64,000 nt of DNA from Parasedimentitalea denitrificans (GCF_011813015.1 NZ_QHLQ01000002.1:186001-250000); one strand, 5' to 3'; positions 1 through 8,234 are shown, counted from the first letter of the stretch. A program made the numbers and translations. Notes: generated by a model from the sequence alone, not told the origin.

Positions 1-227
1 CAATGGAGGCCGAAGCTCCCGACACGGTTCGTTTTACCCGCGCAATCAAAGAGTCCGTTGCCTATGAAGATCGGATTGGCGTCATAGAGGCGCTCTGGCA
101 GGTTGCCTTGGCCGATGGTGAACGCGATGACAGCGAAGATGCCATTTTGCGTCTGTCCGCTAATCTTCTTGGTGTCAGTGACATCGACAGTGCAAAGGCC
201 CGTCGACGTATGGAGAAAGCGCTGTGA
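1..227 (+). CDS. TerB-like protein, C-terminal part (cut by window edge)
   Basis: The reading frame is open to the left edge, so only about the last 75 residues are present. The helical stretch with 'AYEDRIGVIEALWQVALADG' and the acidic run after it resembles the second half of TerB-like (tellurite-resistance TerB/DjlA N-domain) proteins, which usually have an acidic metal-binding loop in the pattern 'ADGxxxxxE'. Here that loop reads ADGERDDSED. TerB-family proteins are about 140-150 residues, so roughly half is missing to the left. The stop codon overlaps the GTG start of the next gene (GTGA), which implies translational coupling. The function of stand-alone TerB proteins in this group is not established. 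Confidence 0.7.
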   Translation, partial: MEAEAPDTVRFTRAIKESVAYEDRIGVIEALWQVALADGERDDSEDAILRLSANLLGVSDIDSAKARRRMEKAL

Positions 228-994
228 TTGCACATCTTGGAATGTATGACCGGCCTGAAACAGCTGCTGCCAATGACGCTTTTTGGGCTGCAATTCGGAC
301 CCAACTAGGAACCGGACCTGACGCCCTAACACGCAGCGACGATGTCTGGCAGGTCTGGCGTTCGCCTGATTTGCTGCTATCGCAAACCTGTGGCATGCCA
401 TATCGCACGCGTCTTTATAGCGAGGTCCAACTGGTCGGAACGCCTGACTATGACCTGCCCGATTGCCCACCTGGCCACTATAATAGTGTCATCATTGCTC
501 ATAATTCCCGGCAGGGTGCGGCTCTGGCGGCGTTTGACGGACAGCGTTTCGCCTACAACGAATCTCAATCCCAATCCGGCTGGGCGGCACCTATTACCCA
601 CCTTCGCGCCCGGCATCTCATGCCCGGAGAACTGATCGAAAGCGGTAGCCATCAGTCCTCAGCACTCGCCGTAGCAGAAGGCCGGGCTGACTTCGCCTCT
701 CTTGATGCGCTTACTTGGCTCATGATTCAGCGCTACGACAGTTTTGCAGGTGATCTGGTCGTGATTGACCAGACCGAACCAACCCCGGCCTTACCGTACA
801 TCACCGCTATGGGCCGTGACGCGAAACCTCTGTTTTTGGCGATTAAGGCCGCCATCTCTGACCTGTCCAGAGACCACAAGAATACACTGCACTTGAACGG
901 CATACTTGCAATCCCCGCCGCAGATTATCTATCGGTTCCAACACCTTTGGGACCCGCGCTGATGGTACACCAAGGCCGCGATCCTAATTTGTGA
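224..994 (+). CDS. PhnD/phosphonate-type substrate-binding-like protein without signal peptide
   Basis: This 256-residue protein starts at a GTG that overlaps the upstream stop by four bases. The segments 'CGMPYRTRLY', 'GHYNSVIIAH', 'RFAYNESQSQSGWAAP' and 'GSHQSSALAVAEGRADFASLDALTW' match the layout of the PhnD-like periplasmic-binding fold (PF12974 type): a ligand loop, then a 'G(S/A)HxxS...V..G.AD.A..D' block. No signal peptide or lipobox is visible, so the protein is probably cytoplasmic, unlike a true ABC binding protein, and no phosphonate permease is nearby. It could be a sensor or a solute-binding accessory protein. A terminator follows at 1086-1113. Confidence 0.65.
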   Translation: MIAHLGMYDRPETAAANDAFWAAIRTQLGTGPDALTRSDDVWQVWRSPDLLLSQTCGMPYRTRLYSEVQLVGTPDYDLPDCPPGHYNSVIIAHNSRQGAALAAFDGQRFAYNESQSQSGWAAPITHLRARHLMPGELIESGSHQSSALAVAEGRADFASLDALTWLMIQRYDSFAGDLVVIDQTEPTPALPYITAMGRDAKPLFLAIKAAISDLSRDHKNTLHLNGILAIPAADYLSVPTPLGPALMVHQGRDPNL

Positions 995-1085
995 AAAGTG
1001 CATTTGCCGGCAGCGAATGCACAACACACCACCGTAAAAAGATCGCTAATCTTCATGAATTGAAAACTAGATTCGAACCGTGCTG

Positions 1086-1113
1086 AACGGCTTACAATAA
1101 GCCCGTTTTTTTT
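1086..1113 (+). terminator. Rho-independent terminator after the PhnD-like gene
   Basis: AACGGCTTA and TAAGCCCGTT form a stem with one bulged base and a three-base loop, followed directly by eight T residues. It lies about 90 bases behind the stop of the PhnD-like gene. Confidence 0.7.
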
Positions 1114-1198
1114 GACTGCAGCACCGTTAACAATCGAAGAACCCTCCGTTCCGGTGCCCCAGGTCAACAAAACGCAGGTTTACCCACAGGTTTTACCG

Positions 1199-1215
1199 TA
1201 TTGCACGTTGCAATA
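1199..1215. promoter_or_regulatory. Perfect 7-bp inverted repeat upstream of the ABC transporter operon
   Basis: TATTGCA and TGCAATA flank CGT, about 45 bases before the ATPase start codon. Symmetry and position suggest an operator for a dimeric repressor or activator. The regulator is not identified. Confidence 0.4.
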
Positions 1216-1260
1216 GCTCTAAAATTAAGTCCAATACTAAACCCAACACAACAGTACCGG

Positions 1261-2046
1261 ATGAAAACTACCTTGACTGACACAACCCCTGTTCTGGAAA
1301 TTCGCGGCCTGCACAAATCCTATGGCGAACTTGAAGTCATCAAAGGGGTCGATATCACCGCACATCGTGGCAACGTCGTATCGCTGATTGGATCGTCTGG
1401 ATCAGGCAAGTCAACCTTGCTGCGCTGCTGCAATCTGCTGGAAGACAGTCAAGAAGGTGACATCCTGTTCAAGGGTGAACCCATTTCATGGGCCGGTAAT
1501 CATCTATCGCGACGCCCTGCGGACCCCAAGCAAATTCTACGCATCCGTACCAATCTCAGCATGGTGTTCCAGCAGTTCAATCTGTGGGCCCATATGACCA
1601 TATTGCAAAACGTGATGGAAGCACCGGTCACAGTTTTGGGACGCGACCGTGATGAAGCAGAGGCGGACGCCCGCCGCTACCTTGATAAAGTTGGCATTGG
1701 CGATAAATGCGATGTCTACCCGGCCCAACTGTCCGGTGGTCAGCAACAACGTGCTGCAATTGCGCGCGCTCTTTGCATGGAACCAGAGGCGCTGTTGTTC
1801 GATGAACCGACATCGGCACTGGACCCCGAGCTGGAACAGGAAGTGGTCAAAGTTATCAAGGACCTGGCTGCCGAAGGCCGCACCATGCTGATCGTTACCC
1901 ACGATATGAAGCTTGCCGCCGATGTTTCGGACCATGTTGTGTTCTTGCACAAGGGCCTGATTGAAGAAGAGGGCAGCCCGGACGAAGTGTTTGGCAATAC
2001 CCAATCTGAGCGTCTGCGAGGCTTCTTGGCCGCCACGCGCCACTGA
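1261..2046 (+). CDS. Polar amino acid ABC transporter ATP-binding protein
   Basis: 261 residues, a HisP/GlnQ/ArtP-type ATPase. Walker A is GSSGSGKS at residues 44-51, the Q-loop lies in MVFQQFN near 104, the ABC signature LSGGQQQR is at 157-164, Walker B LLFDEP is at 178-183, and the switch histidine is in IVTHD at 214. The long loop with 'SRRPADPK' between Walker A and the Q-loop is typical of the basic amino acid (histidine/arginine/octopine) branch. The ATG at 1261 was chosen over the upstream TTG at 1201 because family homology begins at 'VLEIRGLHKSYG'. The next genes encode the binding protein and two permeases, so this is the energising subunit of one importer. Confidence 0.9.
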   Translation: MKTTLTDTTPVLEIRGLHKSYGELEVIKGVDITAHRGNVVSLIGSSGSGKSTLLRCCNLLEDSQEGDILFKGEPISWAGNHLSRRPADPKQILRIRTNLSMVFQQFNLWAHMTILQNVMEAPVTVLGRDRDEAEADARRYLDKVGIGDKCDVYPAQLSGGQQQRAAIARALCMEPEALLFDEPTSALDPELEQEVVKVIKDLAAEGRTMLIVTHDMKLAADVSDHVVFLHKGLIEEEGSPDEVFGNTQSERLRGFLAATRH

Positions 2047-2087
2047 TACAACCTAACCAAGAAACTAACCAAACTGGGAGTAATATT

Positions 2088-2795
2088 ATGAAGTCATTAT
2101 TTTTGGGTACCGCCGCGCTCGCACTCAGCGCTGGTCTGGCTATGGCCGACACAGTCCGTCTGGGCACCGAGGGCGCATACCCTCCATACAACTTCCTGAA
2201 CGATGCTGGCGAAGTTGACGGTTTTGAGCGTGAGCTGGGCGACGAGCTGTGCAAACGCGCTGGTCAAACATGCGAGTGGGTCACCAACGACTGGGATTCG
2301 ATCATCCCTAACCTGACCTCGGGCAACTACGACGCTATCATCGCTGGCATGTCGATCACTGCTGAGCGTGCTGAAGTTGTTGACTTCACCCAGGGCTACA
2401 CACAGCCGTCACCGTCGTCCTTCGCTGCAATGTCTGCTGATGTTGACCTGAAGACAGCTGTGATTGCGGCTCAGGCTTCAACGATCCAGGCTGCTCACGT
2501 TGCTGAGTCAGGTGCTACTCTGGTTGAGTTCCCAACACCGGACGAAACCATTGCAGCTGTTAAATCTGGCGAAGCTGACGCGGTTTTGTCTGACAAAGAC
2601 TACCTGAACCCAATCGTTGCTGAAACCGATCTGATGTTGCTCGAAGACATCCTTCTGGGTGGTGGTATCGGCATGGCGTTCCGCAAGTCCGACGCAGAAC
2701 TGCGCGGCAAGTTCGACGCAGCTATCGCTTCGATGAAAGAAGACGGCACGCTGAACGAACTGCTGGCTAAATGGGAGATCGAGGGCCAATTCTGA
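2088..2795 (+). CDS. Periplasmic amino acid-binding protein (ABC importer, family 3)
   Basis: 235 residues with a clear Sec signal peptide (MKSLFLGTAALALSAGLAMA, cleavage after about residue 20). The mature part opens with 'VRLGTEGAYPPYNF', followed by 'DGFERELGDELCKR', the hallmark of the LAO/HisJ/ArtJ family. The segment 'GMSITAERAEVVDFTQGY' is the conserved hinge and ligand block. A strong ribosome-binding site (GGGAG) precedes the ATG. It delivers a polar or basic amino acid, or possibly a polyamine-related compound given the downstream genes. Short spacing to the ATPase gene and a hairpin behind it suggest one transcript with raised binding-protein dose. Confidence 0.9.
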   Translation: MKSLFLGTAALALSAGLAMADTVRLGTEGAYPPYNFLNDAGEVDGFERELGDELCKRAGQTCEWVTNDWDSIIPNLTSGNYDAIIAGMSITAERAEVVDFTQGYTQPSPSSFAAMSADVDLKTAVIAAQASTIQAAHVAESGATLVEFPTPDETIAAVKSGEADAVLSDKDYLNPIVAETDLMLLEDILLGGGIGMAFRKSDAELRGKFDAAIASMKEDGTLNELLAKWEIEGQF

Positions 2796-2822
2796 TCGCC
2801 CTGATCTAACATCAAGACAAGT

Positions 2823-2846
2823 GAGAGGGGGCCTTTGCTCCCTCTC
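2823..2846 (+). promoter_or_regulatory. Intercistronic hairpin between binding-protein and permease genes
   Basis: A 10-bp stem (GAGAGGGGGC with GCTCCCTCTC, one G-U pair) around a CTTT loop, without a T-tract. Hairpins here usually act as mRNA stabilisers or partial terminators that raise binding-protein levels relative to the permeases. Confidence 0.65.
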
Positions 2847-2896
2847 CTACTACTTCCCGCTGCGATCCAGCTCGGCGCTAGAATACGAGGCACGCC

Positions 2897-3778
2897 ATTT
2901 TCTCCTATTGCTCAGACCCCGCCGTTCTTGAAGGCATCCAGTGGCTAAGCTGCTACCTGACAACCGGTAAGCACATGTCCTTCTATGTCTCATTTGGGAC
3001 AGTTCTACTGTTACTCGCAGTCACAGCCCCCACAGCGATGGCCTTTGGCTTTGGTGGTGCAATGGCAGCACGTGCCAGATTTGCTCCGCTCAGCTGGTTC
3101 GGCAAAGGCTATATCGCCATTGTTCGCGGCGTCCCGGATATTGCCTTCTTCATGTTCTTTGTCATTGCATTGGACCAGGGCATCGAGTGGCTGTTGCACA
3201 AAACAAAATGCCCCGATTGGACTGATCCCATACGCCAGGGTAGTGATTTTGTCGTTTGTGACATTGCTAAAATGCCGCTGGGGACATCCCCCCAATGGAT
3301 GCACGAAGTGTATGGCTTTACGCTCGCAGTGGTGACTTTTGCCATCGTATTTGGCGCCTTTGCTGCCAACGTTCTCTATGGTGCGATGCGTGCAGTTCCT
3401 CGCTCCCAGATCGAAACCGCAGAGGCATACGGACTGACACATCGCCAAACATTCTGGCGCATTCTTGTCCCGCAGATGTGGGTCTACGCCCTACCCGGAT
3501 TGTCGAACCTTTGGATGGTCCTAATCAAGGCCACACCACTGCTGTTCCTGTTGGGCGTCGAAGACATCGTATATTGGGCCCGCGAATTGGGTGGGTCCAA
3601 AACCGCCAAGTTCACCGCCTACCCGCATGGTGACTGGCGCATGTGGTACTTCCTTGCCCTGCTGATTTTCTACCTTGCCTTTACCAAGGTGTCCGAAGTT
3701 GTTCTGGAAAAAGTGATGAAACGTCTGTCCCACGGACAGGCCACCTTGGGTGGTGAAGCGCAAAGGAAAGCGTCATGA
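2897..3778 (+). CDS. Amino acid ABC transporter permease 1 (apparent ATT start)
   Basis: Membrane permease of the HisM/HisQ family. The EAA-type cytoplasmic loop reads 'AVPRSQIETAEAYGLTHRQTF', and the first membrane span begins near 'YVSFGTVLLLLAV'. The first ATG lies at 2975, but the frame is open back to TAG at 2879-2881. The translated upstream part (IFSYCSDPAVLEGIQWLSCYL) looks like real coding sequence and matches my memory of the N-terminus in related permeases. There is no ATG, GTG, TTG or CTG in that extension at a plausible place; ATT at 2897 follows an ACGAGG ribosome-binding site. I therefore call an ATT start giving 293 residues; 2975 (267 residues) is the conservative alternative. 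It overlaps permease 2 by ATGA. Confidence 0.75.
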   Translation: MFSYCSDPAVLEGIQWLSCYLTTGKHMSFYVSFGTVLLLLAVTAPTAMAFGFGGAMAARARFAPLSWFGKGYIAIVRGVPDIAFFMFFVIALDQGIEWLLHKTKCPDWTDPIRQGSDFVVCDIAKMPLGTSPQWMHEVYGFTLAVVTFAIVFGAFAANVLYGAMRAVPRSQIETAEAYGLTHRQTFWRILVPQMWVYALPGLSNLWMVLIKATPLLFLLGVEDIVYWARELGGSKTAKFTAYPHGDWRMWYFLALLIFYLAFTKVSEVVLEKVMKRLSHGQATLGGEAQRKAS

Positions 3779-4581
3779 GCTGCGTTCAGACCTTGCAGGA
3801 CTATGCATTTCGATCACTGGGCTATGGTGAACGTCTGCTACCGCGCAGTGATTTCACCCTGTGTGAGCAGTTCACCCTGATCGGCTCTGGCATGATCTGG
3901 AACATCTACTTTGGTGCACTGGCTGTGTTGACCGGTTTCTTCTTTGCGACGGCACTGGCTGTGGCCAAGAACTCTGGTCGCGCCCTGTACCGAAAACCCG
4001 CCGAGTGGTTCATCTTTCTGTTCCGTGGCTCGCCACTGTTCATCCAGTTCTTCTTTGCCTACTTCTTGTTCCTAAGTCTCAAGAGTGTTTCACCGATCTT
4101 TGATCCGTTCACATCGGCTTGGCTGGGTGCACTGATCGTATTGTTCTTGAACACCGCAGCCTATACCGGCGAGATCTTTTACGGCGCGCTTCAGTCGATC
4201 CCCAAGGGCGACGTCGAGGCCGCTGATGCCTATGGCCTGTCCGGCTGGCCTCGCTTTAAGCGAGTTGTCTGGCCTACAATGCTGCGTCTTGCGTGGCCTG
4301 CCTATACAAACGAAGCGATCTTCCTGTTTCACGCCACCACATTGGTCTATTTCTCTGGCTTTCCCGCTTGGCGTCAAAAAGGTGATGCGCTGTACTATGC
4401 CAGCTACTTTGCGGATAAAACGTTCAACCCGTTTATCCCCTATCCGATTCTAGCATTCTATTTTATCTTGCTAACACTTGTGATCATTGGCGTCTTTGGC
4501 ATGGTCAACAAGCAGTTGAACCGCCACTTGCCTCAGGCAGGTCGGCCCAAGCTGAAGTTACGGATGAACCTGATCCGTTAA
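3775..4581 (+). CDS. Amino acid ABC transporter permease 2
   Basis: 268 residues, several hydrophobic spans, and an EAA loop 'SIPKGDVEAADAYGLSGWPRF' contacting the ATPase. Its start overlaps the stop of permease 1 (ATGA), so the two are translationally coupled and probably form a heterodimeric channel, as in HisQM. The segment 'LFRGSPLFIQFFFAYF' is the conserved HisM/GlnP-type membrane motif. A terminator follows at 4601-4632, closing the transporter unit before the enzyme genes. Confidence 0.9.
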   Translation: MSCVQTLQDYAFRSLGYGERLLPRSDFTLCEQFTLIGSGMIWNIYFGALAVLTGFFFATALAVAKNSGRALYRKPAEWFIFLFRGSPLFIQFFFAYFLFLSLKSVSPIFDPFTSAWLGALIVLFLNTAAYTGEIFYGALQSIPKGDVEAADAYGLSGWPRFKRVVWPTMLRLAWPAYTNEAIFLFHATTLVYFSGFPAWRQKGDALYYASYFADKTFNPFIPYPILAFYFILLTLVIIGVFGMVNKQLNRHLPQAGRPKLKLRMNLIR

Positions 4582-4600
4582 ACCTGAAGTCAGGGCAAAA

Positions 4601-4646
4601 AGCACGGGCGCCCCGGTTGGTGCACCCGTGCTATTGAGTATTTTTT
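4601..4646 (+). terminator. Rho-independent terminator after the ABC permease genes
   Basis: AGCACGGGCGC pairs with TGCACCCGTGCT across a short loop (one mismatch), followed at 4641-4646 by six T residues within a dispersed AT-rich element. Confidence 0.75.
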
Positions 4647-4658
4647 GCAAAAAGAAAC
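4633..4658 (+). repeat. Dispersed intergenic element, copy 1 (GAGTATTTT...GCAAAAAGAAAC)
   Basis: Shares TTGAGTATTTT-NN-GCAAAAAGAAAC with 8235-8261. A more diverged copy lies on the minus strand at 47260-47294. All three lie between genes. Confidence 0.6.
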
Positions 4659-4706
4659 TCAGACATGTTCAAATTTTCAATCGACGTTGCATCGCAAATC
4701 TGAACT

Positions 4707-4716
4707 TTTGATCAAA
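4707..4716. promoter_or_regulatory. Palindrome TTTGATCAAA upstream of the first glutamine-synthetase-like gene
   Basis: A perfect 10-bp palindrome about 60 bases before the start codon. The same core sits inside an 18-bp palindrome at 6131-6148 in the same cluster, so a shared operator is plausible. Confidence 0.5.
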
Positions 4717-4776
4717 TTATCTTGGCGACAGTGACGTCCTGCGTTAAACCCCTTGTAAGCATCAAGGGAGCCCACC

Positions 4777-6096
4777 ATGGATCTGTCCAACCTCAGCACT
4801 ATCCGAATTGCAGCATGCGATTTGAATGGCCAGATGCGGGGCAAGCGCATGCCGTCTGCAATGGCAGCAAAACTTGACGGCGGCGGTGCACGTATGCCGC
4901 TTTCTGCGCTGAACCTGGATCTTTGGGGCAGCGATATCGACGACAGCCCGCTAGTGTTCGAATCTGGAGACGCAGACGGTGTGCTGCTGCCAACTGACCG
5001 CGGCCCTGTGGCCATGCCTTGGCTCAACACAGCCTCTGCACTGGTTCCCATGACATTGCACTATGATGACGGCACCCTATTTCTGGGCGACCCGCGTCAT
5101 GCGCTGCAATCGGTGCTGGAACGCTACTCCGACCGGGGCTGGACAGTCATCGCCGCAACGGAAATGGAGTTCAATCTGGTAGATGCCAGTGGTGATCAGC
5201 CCTGCCCACCTAAGAACCCAGTAACCGGGCGGGTACTGGACAGCCATGCCATCATTTCACTGGCTGAACTGGACGCCTTTGATGACTTTTTCACCGATCT
5301 ATATGATGCCTCTGAAGCAATGGGTATCCCCGCCCAAACCGCCATTTCCGAAGGCGGATTGGGTCAGTTTGAAATCAACCTGAATCACCAGAATGCCCTG
5401 CGTGCGGCGGATGATGCCTGGCTGTTCAAGGCCATGGTCAAAGGCATTGCACGCAAGCACGGCCTGGCCGCAACGTTCATGGCCAAGCCATATGCGGATG
5501 AGGCTGGCAACGGTATGCATGTGCATTTCTCGGTGGTGGATCAGGACGGAAAGAACGTCTTTGACGATGGCAGTGACACCGGGTCTAATCTGATGAAGCA
5601 GGCCGTGGCCGGATGCCTGGCGGCTATGCCGGCCAGCACGTTGGTGTTTGCCCCGCATGGTAATTCCTATGACCGATTGGTGCCCGGCGCCCATGCACCC
5701 ACCAGCGCCGCCTGGGGATATGAGAACCGTACTGCTGCCATTCGGATCCCCGGCGGTCCTTCTGCTGCACGGCGCATTGAACACCGTGTGGCCGGCGGGG
5801 ACATCAACCCCTACCTGATGCTCGCCACTGTTCTAGGAGCAGCAATGGTCGGGATCGAAGACCAGATGGCTCCACCCGCCCCGATCACGGGTAACGCCTA
5901 TGAGACCGCGGACCTGCCACAACTGGCTGACAGTTGGAGCGCCGCCATTGATGTCTTTGAGAGTGATCCGCTAATCGCGCGGATCCTGCCAGAAATGACA
6001 ATTCGCAATCTGGTGATGACCAAACGGCAAGAGATGCGACTGTTTGCCGAACGCCCCAAGGAGAGCCACTGGCTGTCGTTGCTGGAAGCTGTCTGA
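4777..6096 (+). CDS. Glutamine-synthetase-family ligase (gamma-glutamyl-polyamine synthetase type)
   Basis: 439 residues. Metal and substrate motifs of the GlnA fold are present: 'ATEMEFNLVD', 'EGGLGQFEINLNH', 'GNGMHVHFSV', 'NSYDRLVPGAHAP', 'YENRTAAIRIPG' and 'EHRVAGGDINPYL'. It clusters with an amidotransferase, a second ligase and a PuuB-like oxidase, so it most likely attaches glutamate to an amine (putrescine or another polyamine) with ATP, rather than making glutamine. A ribosome-binding site (AAGGGAG) precedes the ATG. The exact amine is unknown; ethanolamine-type or spermidine-type substrates are also possible. Confidence 0.85.
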   Translation: MDLSNLSTIRIAACDLNGQMRGKRMPSAMAAKLDGGGARMPLSALNLDLWGSDIDDSPLVFESGDADGVLLPTDRGPVAMPWLNTASALVPMTLHYDDGTLFLGDPRHALQSVLERYSDRGWTVIAATEMEFNLVDASGDQPCPPKNPVTGRVLDSHAIISLAELDAFDDFFTDLYDASEAMGIPAQTAISEGGLGQFEINLNHQNALRAADDAWLFKAMVKGIARKHGLAATFMAKPYADEAGNGMHVHFSVVDQDGKNVFDDGSDTGSNLMKQAVAGCLAAMPASTLVFAPHGNSYDRLVPGAHAPTSAAWGYENRTAAIRIPGGPSAARRIEHRVAGGDINPYLMLATVLGAAMVGIEDQMAPPAPITGNAYETADLPQLADSWSAAIDVFESDPLIARILPEMTIRNLVMTKRQEMRLFAERPKESHWLSLLEAV

Positions 6097-6130
6097 CCCC
6101 CCTTGTCCGACGGTTCAGCCTCCGCTAGGC

Positions 6131-6148
6131 TAAATTTGATCAAATTTA
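6131..6148. promoter_or_regulatory. 18-bp perfect palindrome before the amidotransferase gene
   Basis: TAAATTTGATCAAATTTA lies eight bases before the ATG at 6157, overlapping the place of a ribosome-binding site. It contains the same TTTGATCAAA core as 4707-4716. A bound regulator would block translation initiation signals or an internal promoter. Confidence 0.55.
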
Positions 6149-6156
6149 GGTGACAC

Positions 6157-6837
6157 ATGAGAATCGGAATACTTCAAACCGGCCGCGCGCCTGACGCGCT
6201 GATTGAAACCTCGGGTGACTACGACCAGATGTTTCGCACATTGCTGGATGGGCACGGGTTTGAGTTTGAAACTTACGCAGTGCTAGATGGCGTCTTTCCT
6301 GAAAACGCCGACACAGCTGACGGGTGGTTGATCACAGGCTCTCGGTTTGGGGTCTACGAAGATCACAACTGGATCCCACCACTCGAACAGCTAATCCGTG
6401 ACATCCACGCCAAGGGCCTGCCGATGGTTGGCATTTGTTTCGGCCACCAGATCATTGCTCAGGCACTGGGTGGCAGGGTCGAAAAATACGACGGCGGCTG
6501 GGCCGTAGGCCGGGTTGAATATCAACAAGACGGTCGCACCATAGCGATGAACGCCTGGCATCAGGACCAAGTAACCAAACTGCCTGATGGCGCCCGTGTT
6601 CTGGGTGGCAACGAGTTCTGCGCCAACGGTATTCTGGCGTATGGCGATAACATCTGGACAGTACAGCCGCATCCTGAATTCAAGTCAGACTTTGTTGGCG
6701 GACTGATTGAAAAGCGCGGTCGTGGCGTAGTGCCAGACCCCATACTGGATGCCGCCAGAAATGCGCTGGAGCAACCGATAGATACCGACGAAATCGCCAG
6801 TTTCATGGCGTCATTCTTGAAGAAAGAGAGGGCGTAA
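6157..6837 (+). CDS. Class I glutamine amidotransferase (gamma-glutamyl hydrolase type)
   Basis: 226 residues. The triad is visible: nucleophile Cys94 in GICFGHQ, and His172 and Glu174 in 'VQPHPEF'. As a stand-alone class I amidotransferase inside a polyamine cluster it is a candidate for removing glutamate from a gamma-glutamylated intermediate, the role of PuuD in the Puu pathway, although it resembles the GuaA/YfeJ-like branch more than classical PuuD. Its stop overlaps the next start (TAATG). No clear ribosome-binding site precedes it; instead an 18-bp palindrome lies there. Confidence 0.8.
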   Translation: MRIGILQTGRAPDALIETSGDYDQMFRTLLDGHGFEFETYAVLDGVFPENADTADGWLITGSRFGVYEDHNWIPPLEQLIRDIHAKGLPMVGICFGHQIIAQALGGRVEKYDGGWAVGRVEYQQDGRTIAMNAWHQDQVTKLPDGARVLGGNEFCANGILAYGDNIWTVQPHPEFKSDFVGGLIEKRGRGVVPDPILDAARNALEQPIDTDEIASFMASFLKKERA

Positions 6838-8195
6838 TGTCCGACTGGAAATCCACCCTGCCCGAGTCCGCGACTGCCTATCTAGAGGGCCGCCGTCTCG
6901 ACGAGGTTGAATGTATTGTCTCGGACCTGCCCGGCATCGCCCGCGGCAAGGCTGTTCCTGCGTCCAAGTTTGCGCGCCAGGATTTTTTCCACCTGCCGGA
7001 CAGCGTGTTCTACCAAACCATCACCGGTGACTGGGGAGAAGCCGCCGGTGACGATGGTTTCATCGAAAAAGACATGGTGCTACGCCCGGATATGAGCACT
7101 GCAACTGCAGCGCCCTGGACTGGGGACTGGACGCTGCAAGTGATCCATGATGCATTTGACAGTGCAGGTGAACCGATCCCATTTTCACCACGCAATGTAC
7201 TGAAACGGGTGGTCGATCTATACACCGCCAAAGGGTGGACACCCGTCGTAGCACCGGAGATGGAATTCTATTTGGTGGCCCGCAACACGGATCCGCTACA
7301 GGAAATCAAACCCATGATGGGCCGCTCAGGCCGCCCTGCTGCTGCCCGTCAGGCTTATTCGATGACGGCCGTCGATGAGTTTGGCCCGGTGATCGACGAC
7401 ATCTACGATTTTGCCGAAGCGCAGGGGTTCGAGATTGATGGCATCACTCAGGAAGGCGGCGCCGGTCAGTTGGAAATCAACCTGGTACACGGTGATCCGA
7501 TCAAGCTGGCGGACGAGGTGTTCTACTTCAAGCGTCTGATCCGCGAGGCCGCACTGCGCCATGATTGCTATGCAACCTTCATGGCCAAGCCGATTGCTAA
7601 CGAGCCCGGATCCTCGATGCATGTGCACCATTCGATCCTAGATACAGCCACCGGCAAGAATATCTTTTCTGGCCCGGATGGTGAGGAAACAGATGCGTTT
7701 CGTCATTTCATTGGCGGCATGCAGACCCATCTGCCGGCGGCGATCGCGGTACTGGCACCCTATGTCAATTCCTACCGTCGCTACGTCAAAGATCACGCAG
7801 CACCGATCAACCTGAGCTGGGCAAAAGACAACCGAACCACTGGCATTCGCGTGCCTTTGTCTGGTCCTTCGGCACGTCGCGTTGAAAACCGTCTGGCTGG
7901 TATGGACTGCAACCCATACCTTGGCATCGCTGCGTCGCTGGCCTGTGGTTATCTTGGCTTGATCGAGCAACGCCAACCAAGCGCTGAGTTCAAAGGCGAC
8001 GCCTATGCAGCCGACGAAGACATCCCGCAGGTCATGGGGGATGCTCTGGACCTGTTTGATAATTCCGAAGCCCTGCACGAAGTGTTGGGAGAGGATTTTT
8101 CCCGTGTCTATTCCATCGTAAAACGCGCTGAGTATGACGAGTTCCTACAGGTTATTTCTCCTTGGGAACGTGAACATCTGCTGCTGAACGTCTAA
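6837..8195 (+). CDS. Second glutamine-synthetase-family ligase (PuuA-like)
   Basis: 452 residues, starting one base inside the previous stop codon (TAATG). Motifs: 'APEMEFYLVA', 'QEGGAGQLEINLVHGD', 'GSSMHVHHSI', 'NSYRRYVKDHAAPINLSW', 'DNRTTGIRVP' and 'ENRLAGMDCNPYLG'. The last two are characteristic of gamma-glutamylputrescine synthetase and relatives. It differs clearly from the first ligase (NSYRRY against NSYDRL), so the two are not recent duplicates and may take different amines. Expected reaction: ATP-dependent coupling of glutamate to a primary amine in the cytoplasm. Confidence 0.85.
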   Translation: MSDWKSTLPESATAYLEGRRLDEVECIVSDLPGIARGKAVPASKFARQDFFHLPDSVFYQTITGDWGEAAGDDGFIEKDMVLRPDMSTATAAPWTGDWTLQVIHDAFDSAGEPIPFSPRNVLKRVVDLYTAKGWTPVVAPEMEFYLVARNTDPLQEIKPMMGRSGRPAAARQAYSMTAVDEFGPVIDDIYDFAEAQGFEIDGITQEGGAGQLEINLVHGDPIKLADEVFYFKRLIREAALRHDCYATFMAKPIANEPGSSMHVHHSILDTATGKNIFSGPDGEETDAFRHFIGGMQTHLPAAIAVLAPYVNSYRRYVKDHAAPINLSWAKDNRTTGIRVPLSGPSARRVENRLAGMDCNPYLGIAASLACGYLGLIEQRQPSAEFKGDAYAADEDIPQVMGDALDLFDNSEALHEVLGEDFSRVYSIVKRAEYDEFLQVISPWEREHLLLNV

Positions 8196-8234
8196 GCTAG
8201 ATCCGCAGCCGTTGGTTCCGCACTGACAGCTGCG

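Noticed and set aside
1201..1260. TTG start at 1201 for the ABC ATPase
   Set aside because: Family homology starts just behind the ATG at 1261, and the TTG falls inside the TATTGCA palindrome.
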